Source: Azadirachta indica
Lineage: Eukaryota > Streptophyta > Magnoliopsida > Sapindales > Meliaceae
DNA: 64,000 nt
NCBI GenBank assembly: GCA_022749755.1
Contig: CM040451.1
Location: forward strand, 186,001-250,000
Direction: 5' to 3'
Position numbers and translations under genes: made by a program. Under the pieces are notes generated by a model. That model worked only from the letters and a program-made list of their open reading frames with translations. It was not told the DNA's origin and searched no databases. Below, piece by piece: positions 1-11,671 of the stretch (the first letter of the stretch is position 1; each line of letters opens with the position of its first letter).

Positions 1-69
1 GGCTCGGAAAATAAAATAAAAGGGAAGGGTACGGCGAAAGGAAAAAGAAAAGGACGCGGTGGAAAAGGG

Positions 70-74
70 AAAAA
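70..74 (-). terminator. Pol III oligo-T terminator of copy 1
   Basis: Five A on the plus strand, i.e. T5 on the transcribed strand, directly follow the 3' end of the 5S gene. A second, shorter T run (T4) follows a few bases later. This is the short form typical of copies 1-13. Confidence 0.8.
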
Positions 75-193
75 GGGGTGCAACACGAGGACTTCCCAAG
101 AGGTCACCCATCTTAGTACTGCTCTCGCCCAAGCACGCTTAACTGCGGAGTTCTGATGGGATCCGGTGCATTAGTGCTGGTATGGTCGCACCC
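75..193 (-). rRNA. 5S rRNA, copy 1
   Basis: Full length, 119 bp including the last C before the T5 terminator. I use it as the reference sequence for the array. Confidence 0.97.
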
Positions 194-221
194 GAAAGGT
201 AATGCGAGGTAAATGTATATA
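194..221 (-). promoter_or_regulatory. 5S upstream promoter elements (shown for copy 1)
   Basis: Reading upstream from the 5S start at 193 on the minus strand, there is C at -1, GC at -11/-12 and TATATA at -23 to -28. These are the three upstream elements known for plant 5S genes transcribed by RNA polymerase III. The same block sits at the same offset in every copy, including copies whose gene is damaged. Confidence 0.88.
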
Positions 222-563
222 AGGGCGGCTTGCCTGCGAGGCTTGAGGAGTAAACCATACGCCGGCGTGCTCGGTCGAGGGGAAGAAATGACCTCAATGC
301 ATTCGTCTCGAAACGTTATGCGATTTGAAAAAAAAAATTGCTTCAATTGGACATCGGGGCAAAAAGTTATGGACTTTTAAAGTTTTTAAAGGATTTTTCA
401 CCAAGGCTTGCAAAAAAAAGATACTATCCCTATCCCTCACAGAAAATCCGACGTCGGGCCTGCGCGGTGAAATAGAGCGGAAGGGCGGGCTCGGAAAATA
501 AAATAAAAGGGAAGGGTACGGCGAAAGGAAAAAGAAAAGGACGCGGTGGAAAAGGGAAAAAAA

Positions 564-682
564 GGGGTGCAACACGAGGACTTCCCAAGAGGTCACCCAT
601 CTTAGTACTGCTCTCGCCCAAGCACGCTTAACTGCGGAGTTCTGATGGGATCCGGTGCATTAGTGCTGGTATGGTCGCACCC
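564..682 (-). rRNA. 5S rRNA, copy 2
   Basis: Full length and identical to copy 1 by eye; terminator tract T7. Confidence 0.97.
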
Positions 683-1050
683 GAAAGGTAATGCGAGGTA
701 AATGTATATAAGGGCGGCTTGCCTGCGAGGCTTGAGGAGTAAACCATACGCCGGCGTGCTCGGTCGAGGGGAAGAAATGACCTCAATGCATTCGTCTCGA
801 AACGTTATGCGATTTGAAAAAAAAAATTGCTTCAATTGGACATCGGGGCAAAAAGTTATGGACTTTTAAAGTTTTTAAAGGATTTTTCACCAAGGCTTGC
901 AAAAAAAAGATACTATCCCTATCCCTCACAGAAAATCCGACGTCGGGCCTGCGCGGTGAAATAGAGCGGAAGGGCGGGCTCGGAAAATAAAATAAAAGGG
1001 AAGGGTACGGCGAAAGGAAAAAGAAAAGGACGCGGTGGAAAAGGGAAAAA

Positions 1051-1168
1051 GGGGTGCAACACGAGGACTTCCCAAGAGGTCACCCATCTTAGTACTGCTC
1101 TCGCCCAAGCACGCTTAACTGCGGAGTTCTGATGGGATCTAATCATTAGTGTTGGTATGGTCGCACCC
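1051..1168 (-). rRNA. 5S rRNA, copy 3 (variant)
   Basis: One base shorter than copy 1. RNA positions about 24-29 read TGATTA in place of TGCACCG, and there is one further change (plus-strand gttgg for gctgg). The change lies outside the internal control region but inside the loop A/helix II area, so this is probably a non-functional variant. Confidence 0.93.
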
Positions 1169-1535
1169 GAAAGGTAATGCGAGGTAAATGTATATAAGGG
1201 CGGCTTGCCTGCGAGGCTTGAGGAGTAAACCATACGCCGGCGTGCTCGGTCGAGGGGAAGAAATGACCTCAATGCATTCGTCTCGAAACGTTATGCGATT
1301 TGAAAAAAAAAATTGCTTCAATTGGACATCGGGGCAAAAAGTTATGGACTTTTAAAGTTTTTAAAGGATTTTTCACCAAGGCTTGCAAAAAAAGATACTA
1401 TCCCTATCCCTCACAGAAAATCCGACGTCGGGCCTGCGCGGTGAAATAGAGCGGAAGGGCGGGCTCGGAAAATAAAATAAAAGGGAAGGGTACGGCGAAA
1501 GGAAAAAGAAAAGGACGCGGTGGAAAAGGGAAAAA

Positions 1536-1653
1536 GGGGTGCAACACGAGGACTTCCCAAGAGGTCACCCATCTTAGTACTGCTCTCGCCCAAGCACGCT
1601 TAACTGCGGAGTTCTGATGGGATCTAATCATTAGTGCTGGTATGGTCGCACCC
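1536..1653 (-). rRNA. 5S rRNA, copy 4 (variant)
   Basis: Carries the same TGATTA replacement as copy 3 but not its extra substitution. The two adjacent copies therefore share a derived change. Confidence 0.93.
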
Positions 1654-2021
1654 GAAAGGTAATGCGAGGTAAATGTATATAAGGGCGGCTTGCCTGCGAG
1701 GCTTGAGGAGTAAACCATACGCCGGCGTGCTCGGTCGAGGGGAAGAAATGACCTCAATGCATTCGTCTCGAAACGTTATGCGATTTGAAAAAAAAAATTG
1801 CTTCAATTGGACATCGGGGCAAAAAGTTATGGACTTTTAAAGTTTTTAAAGGATTTTTCACCAAGGCTTGCAAAAAAAAGATACTATCCCTATCCCTCAC
1901 AGAAAATCCGACGTCGGGCCTGCGCGGTGAAATAGAGCGGAAGGGCGGGCTCGGAAAATAAAATAAAAGGGAAGGGTACGGCGAAAGGAAAAAGAAAAGG
2001 ACGCGGTGGAAAAGGGAAAAA

Positions 2022-2140
2022 GGGGTGCAACACGAGGACTTCCCAAGAGGTCACCCATCTTAGTACTGCTCTCGCCCAAGCACGCTTAACTGCGGAGTTC
2101 TGATGGGATCCGGTGCATTAGTGCTGGTATGGTCGCACCC
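2022..2140 (-). rRNA. 5S rRNA, copy 5
   Basis: Full length, reference sequence restored; terminator T5. Confidence 0.97.
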
Positions 2141-2507
2141 GAAAGGTAATGCGAGGTAAATGTATATAAGGGCGGCTTGCCTGCGAGGCTTGAGGAGTAA
2201 ACCATACGCCGGCGTGCTCGGTCGAGGGGAAGAAATGACCTCAATGCATTCGTCTCGAAACGTTATGCGATTTGAAAAAAAAAATTGCTTCAATTGGACA
2301 TCGGGGCAAAAAGTTATGGACTTTTAAAGTTTTTAAAGGATTTTTCACCAAGGCTTGCAAAAAAAAGATACTATCCCTATCCCTCACAGAAAATCCGACG
2401 TCGGGCCTGCGCGGTGAAATAGAGCGGAAGGGCGGGCTCGGAAAATAAAATAAAAGGGAAGGGTACGGCGAAAGAAAAAGAAAAGGACGCGGTGGAAAAG
2501 GGAAAAA

Positions 2508-2626
2508 GGGGTGCAACACGAGGACTTCCCAAGAGGTCACCCATCTTAGTACTGCTCTCGCCCAAGCACGCTTAACTGCGGAGTTCTGATGGGATCCGGT
2601 GCATTAGTGCTGGTATGGTCGCACCC
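2508..2626 (-). rRNA. 5S rRNA, copy 6
   Basis: Full length; terminator T5. Its downstream spacer lacks one G in the gaaaggaaaaag stretch near 2471. Confidence 0.97.
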
Positions 2627-2994
2627 GAAAGGTAATGCGAGGTAAATGTATATAAGGGCGGCTTGCCTGCGAGGCTTGAGGAGTAAACCATACGCCGGCG
2701 TGCTCGGTCGAGGGGAAGAAATGACCTCAATGCATTCGTCTCGAAACGTTATGCGATTTGAAAAAAAAAATTGCTTCAATTGGACATCGGGGCAAAAAGT
2801 TATGGACTTTTAAAGTTTTTAAAGGATTTTTCACCAAGGCTTGCAAAAAAAAGATACTATCCCTATCCCTCACAGAAAATCCGACGTCGGGCCTGCGCGG
2901 TGAAATAGAGCGGAAGGGCGGGCTCGGAAAATAAAATAAAAGGGAAGGGTACGGCGAAAGGAAAAAGAAAAGGACGCGGTGGAAAAGGGAAAAA

Positions 2995-3113
2995 GGGGTG
3001 CAACACGAGGACTTCCCAAGAGGTCACCCATCTTAGTACTGCTCTCGCCCAAGCACGCTTAACTGCGGAGTTCTGATGGGATCCGGTGCATTAGTGCTGG
3101 TATGGTCGCACCC
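2995..3113 (-). rRNA. 5S rRNA, copy 7
   Basis: Full length; terminator T5. Confidence 0.97.
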
Positions 3114-3482
3114 GAAAGGTAATGCGAGGTAAATGTATATAAGGGCGGCTTGCCTGCGAGGCTTGAGGAGTAAACCATACGCCGGCGTGCTCGGTCGAGG
3201 GGAAGAAATGACCTCAATGCATTCGTCTCGAAACGTTATGCGATTTGAAAAAAAAAATTGCTTCAATTGGACATCGGGGCAAAAAGTTATGGACTTTTAA
3301 AGTTTTTAAAGGATTTTTCACCAAGGCTTGCAAAAAAAAGATACTATCCCTATCCCTCACAGAAAATCCGACGTCGGGCCTGCGCGGTGAAATAGAGCGG
3401 AAGGGCGGGCTCGGAAAATAAAATAAAAGGGAAGGGTACGGCGAAAGGAAAAAGAAAAGGACGCGGTGGAAAAGGGAAAAAA

Positions 3483-3601
3483 GGGGTGCAACACGAGGAC
3501 TTCCCAAGAGGTCACCCATCTTAGTACTGCTCTCGCCCAAGCACGCTTAACTGCGGAGTTCTGATGGGATCCGGTGCATTAGTGCTGGTATGGTCGCACC
3601 C
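3483..3601 (-). rRNA. 5S rRNA, copy 8
   Basis: Full length; terminator T6. Confidence 0.97.
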
Positions 3602-3969
3602 GAAAGGTAATGCGAGGTAAATGTATATAAGGGCGGCTTGCCTGCGAGGCTTGAGGAGTAAACCATACGCCGGCGTGCTCGGTCGAGGGGAAGAAATGAC
3701 CTCAATGCATTCGTCTCGAAACGTTATGCGATTTGAAAAAAAAAATTGCTTCAATTGGACATCGGGGCAAAAAGTTATGGACTTTTAAAGTTTTTAAAGG
3801 ATTTTTCACCAAGGCTTGCAAAAAAAAGATACTATCCCTATCCCTCACAGAAAATCCGACGTCGGGCCTGCGCGGTGAAATAGAGCGGAAGGGCGGGCTC
3901 GGAAAATAAAATAAAAGGGAAGGGTACGGCGAAAGGAAAAAGAAAAGGACGCGGTGGAAAAGGGAAAAA

Positions 3970-4088
3970 GGGGTGCAACACGAGGACTTCCCAAGAGGTC
4001 ACCCATCTTAGTACTGCTCTCGCCCAAGCACGCTTAACTGCGGAGTTCTGATGGGATCCGGTGCATTAGTGCTGGTATGGTCGCACCC
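3970..4088 (-). rRNA. 5S rRNA, copy 9
   Basis: Full length; terminator T5. Its upstream spacer is cut short at about 4186 by the truncated copy 10. Confidence 0.97.
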
Positions 4089-4185
4089 GAAAGGTAATGC
4101 GAGGTAAATGTATATAAGGGCGGCTTGCCTGCGAGGCTTGAGGAGTAAACCATACGCCGGCGTGCTCGGTCGAGGGGAAGAAATG

Positions 4186-4281
4186 AAGAGGTCACCCATC
4201 TTAGTACTGCTCTCGCCCAAGCACGCTTAACTGCGGAGTTCTGATGGGATCCGGTGCATTAGTGCTGGTATGGTCGCACCC
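4186..4281 (-). pseudogene. Truncated 5S rRNA, copy 10
   Basis: Only about 96 bp remain. The RNA 3' end and its terminator are missing, and the break joins straight into the spacer of copy 9 (aaatga then agaggtc). A deletion of nearly 400 bp between adjacent units explains this, with one base of ambiguity at the joint. Its own upstream spacer also lost about 21-25 bp near 4394. The promoter is intact but there is no proper 3' end. Confidence 0.93.
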
Positions 4282-4626
4282 GAAAGGTAATGCGAGGTAA
4301 ATGTATATAAGGGCGGCTTGCCTGCGAGGCTTGAGGAGTAAACCATACGCCGGCGTGCTCGGTCGAGGGGAAGAAATGACCTCAATGCATTCGTAAAAAA
4401 TTGCTTCAATTGGACATCGGGGCAAAAAGTTATGGACTTTTAAAGTTTTTAAAGGATTTTTCACCAAGGCTTGCAAAAAAAAGATACTATCCCTATCCCT
4501 CACAGAAAATCCGACGTCGGGCCTGCGCGGTGAAATAGAGCGGAAGGGCGGGCTCGGAAAATAAAATAAAAGGGAAGGGTACGGCGAAAGGAAAAAGAAA
4601 AGGACGCGGTGGAAAAGGGAAAAAAA

Positions 4627-4745
4627 GGGGTGCAACACGAGGACTTCCCAAGAGGTCACCCATCTTAGTACTGCTCTCGCCCAAGCACGCTTAACTGCGG
4701 AGTTCTGATGGGATCCGGTGCATTAGTGCTGGTATGGTCGCACCC
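4627..4745 (-). rRNA. 5S rRNA, copy 11
   Basis: Full length; terminator T7. A 4-bp deletion (gcga) lies in the adjacent spacer near 4871. Confidence 0.97.
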
Positions 4746-5112
4746 GAAAGGTAATGCGAGGTAAATGTATATAAGGGCGGCTTGCCTGCGAGGCTTGAGG
4801 AGTAAACCATACGCCGGCGTGCTCGGTCGAGGGGAAGAAATGACCTCAATGCATTCGTCTCGAAACGTTATTTTGAAAAAAAAAATTGCTTCAATTGGAC
4901 ATCGGGGCAAAAAGTTATGGACTTTTAAAGTTTTTAAAGGATTTTTCACCAAGGCTTGCAAAAAAAAGATACTATCCCTATCCCTCACAGAAAATCCGAC
5001 GTCGGGCCTGCGCGGTGAAATAGAGCGGAAGGGCGGGCTCGGAAAATAAAATAAAAGGGAAGGGTACGGCGAAAGGAAAAAGAAAAGGACGCGGTGGAAA
5101 AGGGAAAAAAAA

Positions 5113-5231
5113 GGGGTGCAACACGAGGACTTCCCAAGAGGTCACCCATCTTAGTACTGCTCTCGCCCAAGCACGCTTAACTGCGGAGTTCTGATGGGAT
5201 CCGGTGCATTAGTGCTGGTATGGTCGCACCC
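5113..5231 (-). rRNA. 5S rRNA, copy 12
   Basis: Full length; terminator T8, the longest in the left part of the array. Confidence 0.97.
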
Positions 5232-5599
5232 GAAAGGTAATGCGAGGTAAATGTATATAAGGGCGGCTTGCCTGCGAGGCTTGAGGAGTAAACCATACGC
5301 CGGCGTGCTCGGTCGAGGGGAAGAAATGACCTCAATGCATTCGTCTCGAAACGTTATGCGATTTGAAAAAAAAAATTGCTTCAATTGGACATCGGGGCAA
5401 AAAGTTATGGACTTTTAAAGTTTTTAAAGGATTTTTCACCAAGGCTTGCAAAAAAAAGATACTATCCCTATCCCTCACAGAAAATCCGACGTCGGGCCTG
5501 CGCGGTGAAATAGAGCGGAAGGGCGGGCTCGGAAAATAAAATAAAAGGGAAGGGTACGGCGAAAGGAAAAAGAAAAGGACGCGGTGGAAAAGGGAAAAA

Positions 5600-5718
5600 G
5601 GGGTGCAACACGAGGACTTCCCAAGAGGTCACCCATCTTAGTACTGCTCTCGCCCAAGCACGCTTAACTGCGGAGTTCTGATGGGATCCGGTGCATTAGT
5701 GCTGGTATGGTCGCACCC
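5600..5718 (-). rRNA. 5S rRNA, copy 13
   Basis: Full length; terminator T5. This is the last copy with a short terminator; its upstream spacer has a 22-bp deletion near 5869. Confidence 0.97.
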
Positions 5719-6076
5719 GAAAGGTAATGCGAGGTAAATGTATATAAGGGCGGCTTGCCTGCGAGGCTTGAGGAGTAAACCATACGCCGGCGTGCTCGGT
5801 CGAGGGGAAGAAATGACCTCAATGCATTCGTCTCGAAACGTTATGCGATTTGAAAAAAAAAATTGCTTCTTATGGACTTTTAAAGTTTTTAAAGGATTTT
5901 TCACCAAGGCTTGCAAAAAAAAGATACTATCCCTATCCCTCACAGAAAATCCGACGTCGGGCCTGCGCGGTGAAATAGAGCGGAAGGGCGGGCTCGGAAA
6001 ATAAAATAAAAGGGAAGGGTACGGCGAAAGGAAAAAGAAAAGGACGCGGTGGAAAAGGGAAAAAAAAAAAAAAAAA

Positions 6077-6194
6077 GGGTGCAACACGAGGACTTCCCAA
6101 GAGGTCACCCATCTTAGTACTGCTCTCGCCCAAGCACGCTTAACTGCGGAGTTCTGATGGGATCCGGTGCATTAGTGCTGGTATGGTCGCACCC
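6077..6194 (-). rRNA. 5S rRNA, copy 14
   Basis: Full length apart from the last base; terminator T17. First copy of the long-tract part of the array. Confidence 0.95.
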
Positions 6195-6570
6195 GAAAGG
6201 TAATGCGAGGTAAATGTATATAAGGGCGGCTTGCCTGCGAGGCTTGAGGAGTAAACCATACGCCGGCGTGCTCGGTCGAGGGGAAGAAATGACCTCAATG
6301 CATTCGTCTCGAAACGTTATGCGATTTGAAAAAAAAAAATTGCTTCAATTGGACATCGGGCAAAAAGTTATGGACTTTTAAAGTTTTTAAAGGATTTTTC
6401 ACCAAGGCTTGCAAAAAAAAGATACTATCCCTATCCCTCACAGAAAAAATCCGACGTCGGGCCTGCGCGGTGAAATAGAGCGGAAGGGCGGGCTCGGAAA
6501 ATAAAATAAAAGGGAAGGGTACGGCGAAAGGAAAAAGAAAAGGACGCGGTGGAAAAAGGGAAAAAAAAAA

Positions 6571-6689
6571 GGGGTGCAACACGAGGACTTCCCAAGAGGT
6601 CACCCATCTTAGTACTGCTCTCGCCCAAGCACGCTTAACTGCGGAGTTCTGATGGGATCCGGTGCATTAGTGCTGGTATGGTCGCACCC
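6571..6689 (-). rRNA. 5S rRNA, copy 15
   Basis: Full length; terminator T10. Confidence 0.96.
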
Positions 6690-7065
6690 GAAAGGTAATG
6701 CGAGGTAAATGTATATAAGGGCGGCTTGCCTGCGAGGCTTGAGGAGTAAACCATACGCCGGCGTGCTCGGTCGAGGGGAAGAAATGACCTCAATGCATTC
6801 GTCTCGAAACGTTATGCGATTTGAAAAAAAAAAATGCTTCAATTGGACATCGGGGCAAAAAGTTATGGACTTTTAAAGTTTTTAAAGGATTTTTCACCAA
6901 GGCTTGCAAAAAAAAGATACTATCCCTATCCCTCACAGAAAATCCGACGTCGGGCCTGCGCGGTGAAATAGAGCGGAAGGGCGGGCTCGGAAAATAAAAT
7001 AAAAGGGAAGGGTACGGCGAAAGGAAAAAGAAAAGGACGCGGTGGAAAAGGGAAAAAAAAAAAAA

Positions 7066-7184
7066 GGGGTGCAACACGAGGACTTCCCAAGAGGTCACCC
7101 ATCTTAGTACTGCTCTCGCCCAAGCACGCTTAACTGCGGAGTTCTGATGGGATCCGGTGCATTAGTGCTGGTATGGTCGCACCC
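7066..7184 (-). rRNA. 5S rRNA, copy 16
   Basis: Full length; terminator T13. In its upstream spacer an A run near 7319-7338 has replaced the ttgcttca motif. Confidence 0.96.
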
Positions 7185-7563
7185 GAAAGGTAATGCGAGG
7201 TAAATGTATATAAGGGCGGCTTGCCTGCGAGGCTTGAGGAGTAAACCATACGCCGGCGTGCTCGGTCGAGGGGAAGAAATGACCTCAATGCATTCGTCTC
7301 GAAACGTTATGCGATTTGAAAAAAAAAAAAAAAAAAAATTGGACATCGGGGCAAAAAGTTATGGACTTTTAAAGTTTTTAAAAGGATTTTTCACCAAGGC
7401 TTGCAAAAAAAAAAAAAGATACTATCCCTATCCCTCACAGAAAATCCGACGTCGGGCCTGCGCGGTGAAATAGAGCGGAAGGGCGGGCTCGGAAAATAAA
7501 ATAAAAGGGAAGGGTACGGCGAAAGGAAAAAGAAAAGGACGCGGTGGAAAAGGGAAAAAAAAA

Positions 7564-7682
7564 GGGGTGCAACACGAGGACTTCCCAAGAGGTCACCCAT
7601 CTTAGTACTGCTCTCGCCCAAGCACGCTTAACTGCGGAGTTCTGATGGGATCCGGTGCATTAGTGCTGGTATGGTCGCACCC
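7564..7682 (-). rRNA. 5S rRNA, copy 17
   Basis: Full length; terminator T9. Confidence 0.96.
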
Positions 7683-8061
7683 GAAAGGTAATGCGAGGTA
7701 AATGTATATAAGGGCGGCTTGCCTGCGAGGCTTGAGGAGTAAACCATACGCCGGCGTGCTCGGTCGAGGGGAAGAAATGACCTCAATGCATTCGTCTCGA
7801 AACGTTATGCGATTTGAAAAAAAAAAATTGCTTCAATTGGACATCGGGGCAAAAAGTTATGGACTTTTAAAGTTTTTAAAGGATTTTTCACCAAGGCTTG
7901 CAAAAAAAAGATACTATCCCTATCCCTCACAGAAAATCCGACGTCGGGCCTGCGCGGTGAAATAGAGCGGAAGGGCGGGCTCGGAAAATAAAATAAAAGG
8001 GAAGGGTACGGCGAAAGGAAAAAGAAAAGGACGCGGTGGAAAAGGGAAAAAAAAAAAAAAA

Positions 8062-8180
8062 CGGGTGCAACACGAGGACTTCCCAAGAGGTCACCCATCT
8101 TAGTACTGCTCTCGCCCAAGCACGCTTAACTGCGGAGTTCTGATGGGATCCGGTGCATTAGTGCTGGTATGGTCGCACCC
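8062..8180 (-). rRNA. 5S rRNA, copy 18
   Basis: Full length with the terminal base changed (plus-strand cggg for gggg); terminator T15. Its spacer repeats the A-run replacement of ttgcttca near 8316-8334. Confidence 0.95.
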
Positions 8181-8558
8181 GAAAGGTAATGCGAGGTAAA
8201 TGTATATAAGGGCGGCTTGCCTGCGAGGCTTGAGGAGTAAACCATACGCCGGCGTGCTCGGTCGAGGGGAAGAAATGACCTCAATGCATTCGTCTCGAAA
8301 CGTTATGCGATTTGAAAAAAAAAAAAAAAAAAAATTGGACATCGGGGCAAAAAGTTATGGACTTTTAAAGTTTTTAAAGGATTTTTCACCAAGGCTTGCA
8401 AAAAAAGATACTATCCCTATCCCTCACAGAAAATCCGACGTCGGGCCTGCGCGGTGAAATAGAGCGGAAGGGCGGGCTCGGAAAATAAAATAAAAGGGAA
8501 GGGTACGGCGAAAGGAAAAAGAAAAAGGACGCGGTGGAAAAAAAGGAAAAAAAAAAAA

Positions 8559-8677
8559 GGGGTGCAACACGAGGACTTCCCAAGAGGTCACCCATCTTAG
8601 TACTGCTCTCGCCCAAGCACGCTTAACTGCGGAGTTCTGATGGGATCCGGTGCATTAGTGCTGGTATGGTCGCACCC
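8559..8677 (-). rRNA. 5S rRNA, copy 19
   Basis: Full length; terminator T12. Confidence 0.96.
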
Positions 8678-9056
8678 GAAAGGTAATGCGAGGTAAATGT
8701 ATATAAGGGCGGCTTGCCTGCGAGGCTTGAGGAGTAAACCATACGCCGGCGTGCTCGGTCGAGGGGAAGAAATGACCTCAATGCATTCGTCTCGAAACGT
8801 TATGCGATTTGAAAAAAAAAAAAAATTGCTTCAATTGGACATCGGGGCAAAAAGTTATGGACTTTTAAAGTTTTTAAAGGATTTTTCACCAAGGCTTGCA
8901 AAAAAAAAAAGATACTATCCCTATCCCTCACAGAAAATCCGACGTCGGGCCTGCGCGGTGAAATAGAGCGGAAGGGCGGGCTCGGAAAATAAAATAAAAG
9001 GGAAGGGTACGGCGAAAGGAAAAAGAAAAGGACGCGGTGGAAAAGGGAAAAAAAAA

Positions 9057-9175
9057 GGGGTGCAACACGAGGACTTCCCAAGAGGTCACCCATCTTAGTA
9101 CTGCTCTCGCCCAAGCACGCTTAACTGCGGAGTTCTGATGGGATCCGGTGCATTAGTGCTGGTATGGTCGCACCC
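9057..9175 (-). rRNA. 5S rRNA, copy 20
   Basis: Full length; terminator T9. Confidence 0.96.
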
Positions 9176-9557
9176 GAAAGGTAATGCGAGGTAAATGTAT
9201 ATAAGGGCGGCTTGCCTGCGAGGCTTGAGGAGTAAACCATACGCCGGCGTGCTCGGTCGAGGGGAAGAAATGACCTCAATGCATTCGTCTCGAAACGTTA
9301 TGCGATTTGAAAAAAAAAAAAAAAATGCTTCAATTGGACATCGGGGCAAAAAGTTATGGACTTTTAAAGTTTTTAAAGGATTTTTCACCAAGGCTTGCAA
9401 AAAAAAAGATACTATCCCTATCCCTCACAGAAAATCCGACGTCGGGCCTGCGCGGTGAAATAGAGCGGAAGGGCGGGCTCGGAAAATAAAATAAAAGGGA
9501 AGGGTACGGCGAAAGGAAAAAAAAAGGACGCGGTGGAAAAGGGAAAAAAAAAAAAAA

Positions 9558-9676
9558 GGGGTGCAACACGAGGACTTCCCAAGAGGTCACCCATCTTAGT
9601 ACTGCTCTCGCCCAAGCACGCTTAACTGCGGAGTTCTGATGGGATCCGGTGCATTAGTGCTGGTATGGTCGCACCC
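9558..9676 (-). rRNA. 5S rRNA, copy 21
   Basis: Full length; terminator T14. Confidence 0.96.
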
Positions 9677-10045
9677 GAAAGGTAATGCGAGGTAAATGTA
9701 TATAAGGGCGGCTTGCCTGCGAGGCTTGAGGAGTAAACCATACGCCGGCGTGCTCGGTCGAGGGGAAGAAATGACCTCAATGCATTCGTCTCGAAACGTT
9801 ATGCGATTTGAAAAAAAAAAAAAAAAAATGCTTCAATTGGACATCGGGGCAAAAAGTTATGGACTTTTAAAGTTTTTAAAGGATTTTTCACCAAGGCTTG
9901 CAAAAAAAAGATACTATCCCTATCCCTCACAGAAAATCCGACGTCGGGCCTGCGCGGTGAATAGAGCGGAAGGGCGGGCTCGGAAAATAAAATAAAAGGG
10001 AAGGGTACGGCGAAAGGAAAAAGAAAAGGACGCGGTGGAAAAGGG

Positions 10046-10068
10046 AAAAAAAAAAAAAAAAAAAAAAA
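10046..10068 (-). terminator. Expanded T23 terminator tract of copy 22
   Basis: The longest pure A run in the array (23 A on the plus strand). It abuts a 5S gene that lost its 3' terminal bases. Confidence 0.75.
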
Positions 10069-10181
10069 CAACACGAGGACTTCCCAAGAGGTCACCCATC
10101 TTAGTACTGCTCTCGCCCAAGCACGCTTAACTGCGGAGTTCTGATGGGATCCGGTGCATTAGTGCTGGTATGGTCGCACCC
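10069..10181 (-). rRNA. 5S rRNA, copy 22 (3' end eroded)
   Basis: The last six RNA bases (CACCCC) are replaced by the terminator tract, so helix I cannot close fully. Confidence 0.92.
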
Positions 10182-10558
10182 GAAAGGTAATGCGAGGTAA
10201 ATGTATATAAGGGCGGCTTGCCTGCGAGGCTTGAGGAGTAAACCATACGCCGGCGTGCTCGGTCGAGGGGAAGAAATGACCTCAATGCATTCGTCTCGAA
10301 ACGTTATGCGATTTGAAAAAAAAAAAAATTGCTTCAATTGGACATCGGGGCAAAAAGTTATGGACTTTTAAAGTTTTTAAAGGATTTTTCACCAAGGCTT
10401 GCAAAAAAAAAAGATACTATCCCTATCCCTCACAGAAAATCCGACGTCGGGCCTGCGCGGTGAAATAGAGCGGAAGGGGGCGGCTCGGAAAATAAAATAA
10501 AAGGGAAGGGTACGGCGAAAGGAAAAAGAAAAGGACGCGGTGGAAAAGGGAAAAAAAA

Positions 10559-10670
10559 AACACGAGGACTTCCCAAGAGGTCACCCATCTTAGTACTGCT
10601 CTCGCCCAAGCACGCTTAACTGCGGAGTTCTGATGGGATCCGGTGCATTAGTGCTGGTATGGTCGCACCC
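10559..10670 (-). rRNA. 5S rRNA, copy 23 (3' end eroded)
   Basis: About seven bases of the RNA 3' end are missing; the A run joins directly to cacgagg on the plus strand. Confidence 0.92.
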
Positions 10671-11064
10671 GAAAGGTAATGCGAGGTAAATGTATATAAG
10701 GGCGGCTTGCCTGCGAGGCTTGAGGAGTAAACCATACGCCGGCGTGCTCGGTCGAGGGGAAGAAATGACCTCAATGCATTCGTCTCGAAACGTTATGCGA
10801 TTTGAAAAAAAAAAAAAATTGCTTCAATTGGACATCGGGGCAAAAAAGTTATGGACTTTTAAAGTTTTTAAAGGATTTTTCACCAAGGCTTGCAAAAAAA
10901 AAAATACTATCCCTATCCCTCACAGAAAATCCGACGTCGGGCCTGCGCGGTGAAATAGAGCGGAAGGGCGGGGGCGGGCTCGGAAAAAAATAAAAGGGAA
11001 GGGTACGGCGAAAGGAAAAAGAAAAGGACGCGGTGGAAAAGGGAAAAAAAAAAAAAAAAACTTC

Positions 11065-11177
11065 CAACACGAGGACTTCCCAAGAGGTCACCCATCTTAG
11101 TACTGCTCTCGCCCAAGCACGCTTAACTGCGGAGTTCTGATGGGATCCGGTGCATTAGTGCTGGTATGGTCGCACCC
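11065..11177 (-). rRNA. 5S rRNA, copy 24 (3' end altered)
   Basis: The RNA 3' end is changed: cttc stands where ggggtg is expected on the plus strand, beside a run of 17 A. The spacer has an extra gggcg block near 10969. Confidence 0.92.
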
Positions 11178-11552
11178 GAAAGGTAATGCGAGGTAAATGT
11201 ATATAAGGGCGGCTTGCCTGCGAGGCTTGAGGAGTAAACCATACGCCGGCGTGCTCGGTCGAGGGGAAGAAATGACCTCAATGCATTCGTCTCGAAACGT
11301 TATGCGATTTGAAAAAAAAAATTGCTTCAATTGGACATCGGGGCAAAAAGTTATGGACTTTTAAAGTTTTTAAAGGATTTTTCACCAAGGCTTGCAAAAA
11401 AAAGATACTATCCCTATCCCTCACAGAAAATCCGACGTCGGGCCTGCGCGGTGAAATAGAGCGGAAGGGCGGGCTCGGAAAATAAAATAAAAGGGAAGGG
11501 TACGGCGAAAGGAAAAAGAAAAAAGGACGCGGTGGAAAAGGGAAAAAAAAAA

Positions 11553-11671
11553 GGGGTGCAACACGAGGACTTCCCAAGAGGTCACCCATCTTAGTACTGC
11601 TCTCGCCCAAGCACGCTTAACTGCGGAGTTCTGATGGGATCCGGTGCATTAGTGCTGGTATGGTCGCACCC
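11553..11671 (-). rRNA. 5S rRNA, copy 25
   Basis: Full length; terminator T10. The spacer lacks one C in the catacgccggcg motif near 11740. Confidence 0.96.
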
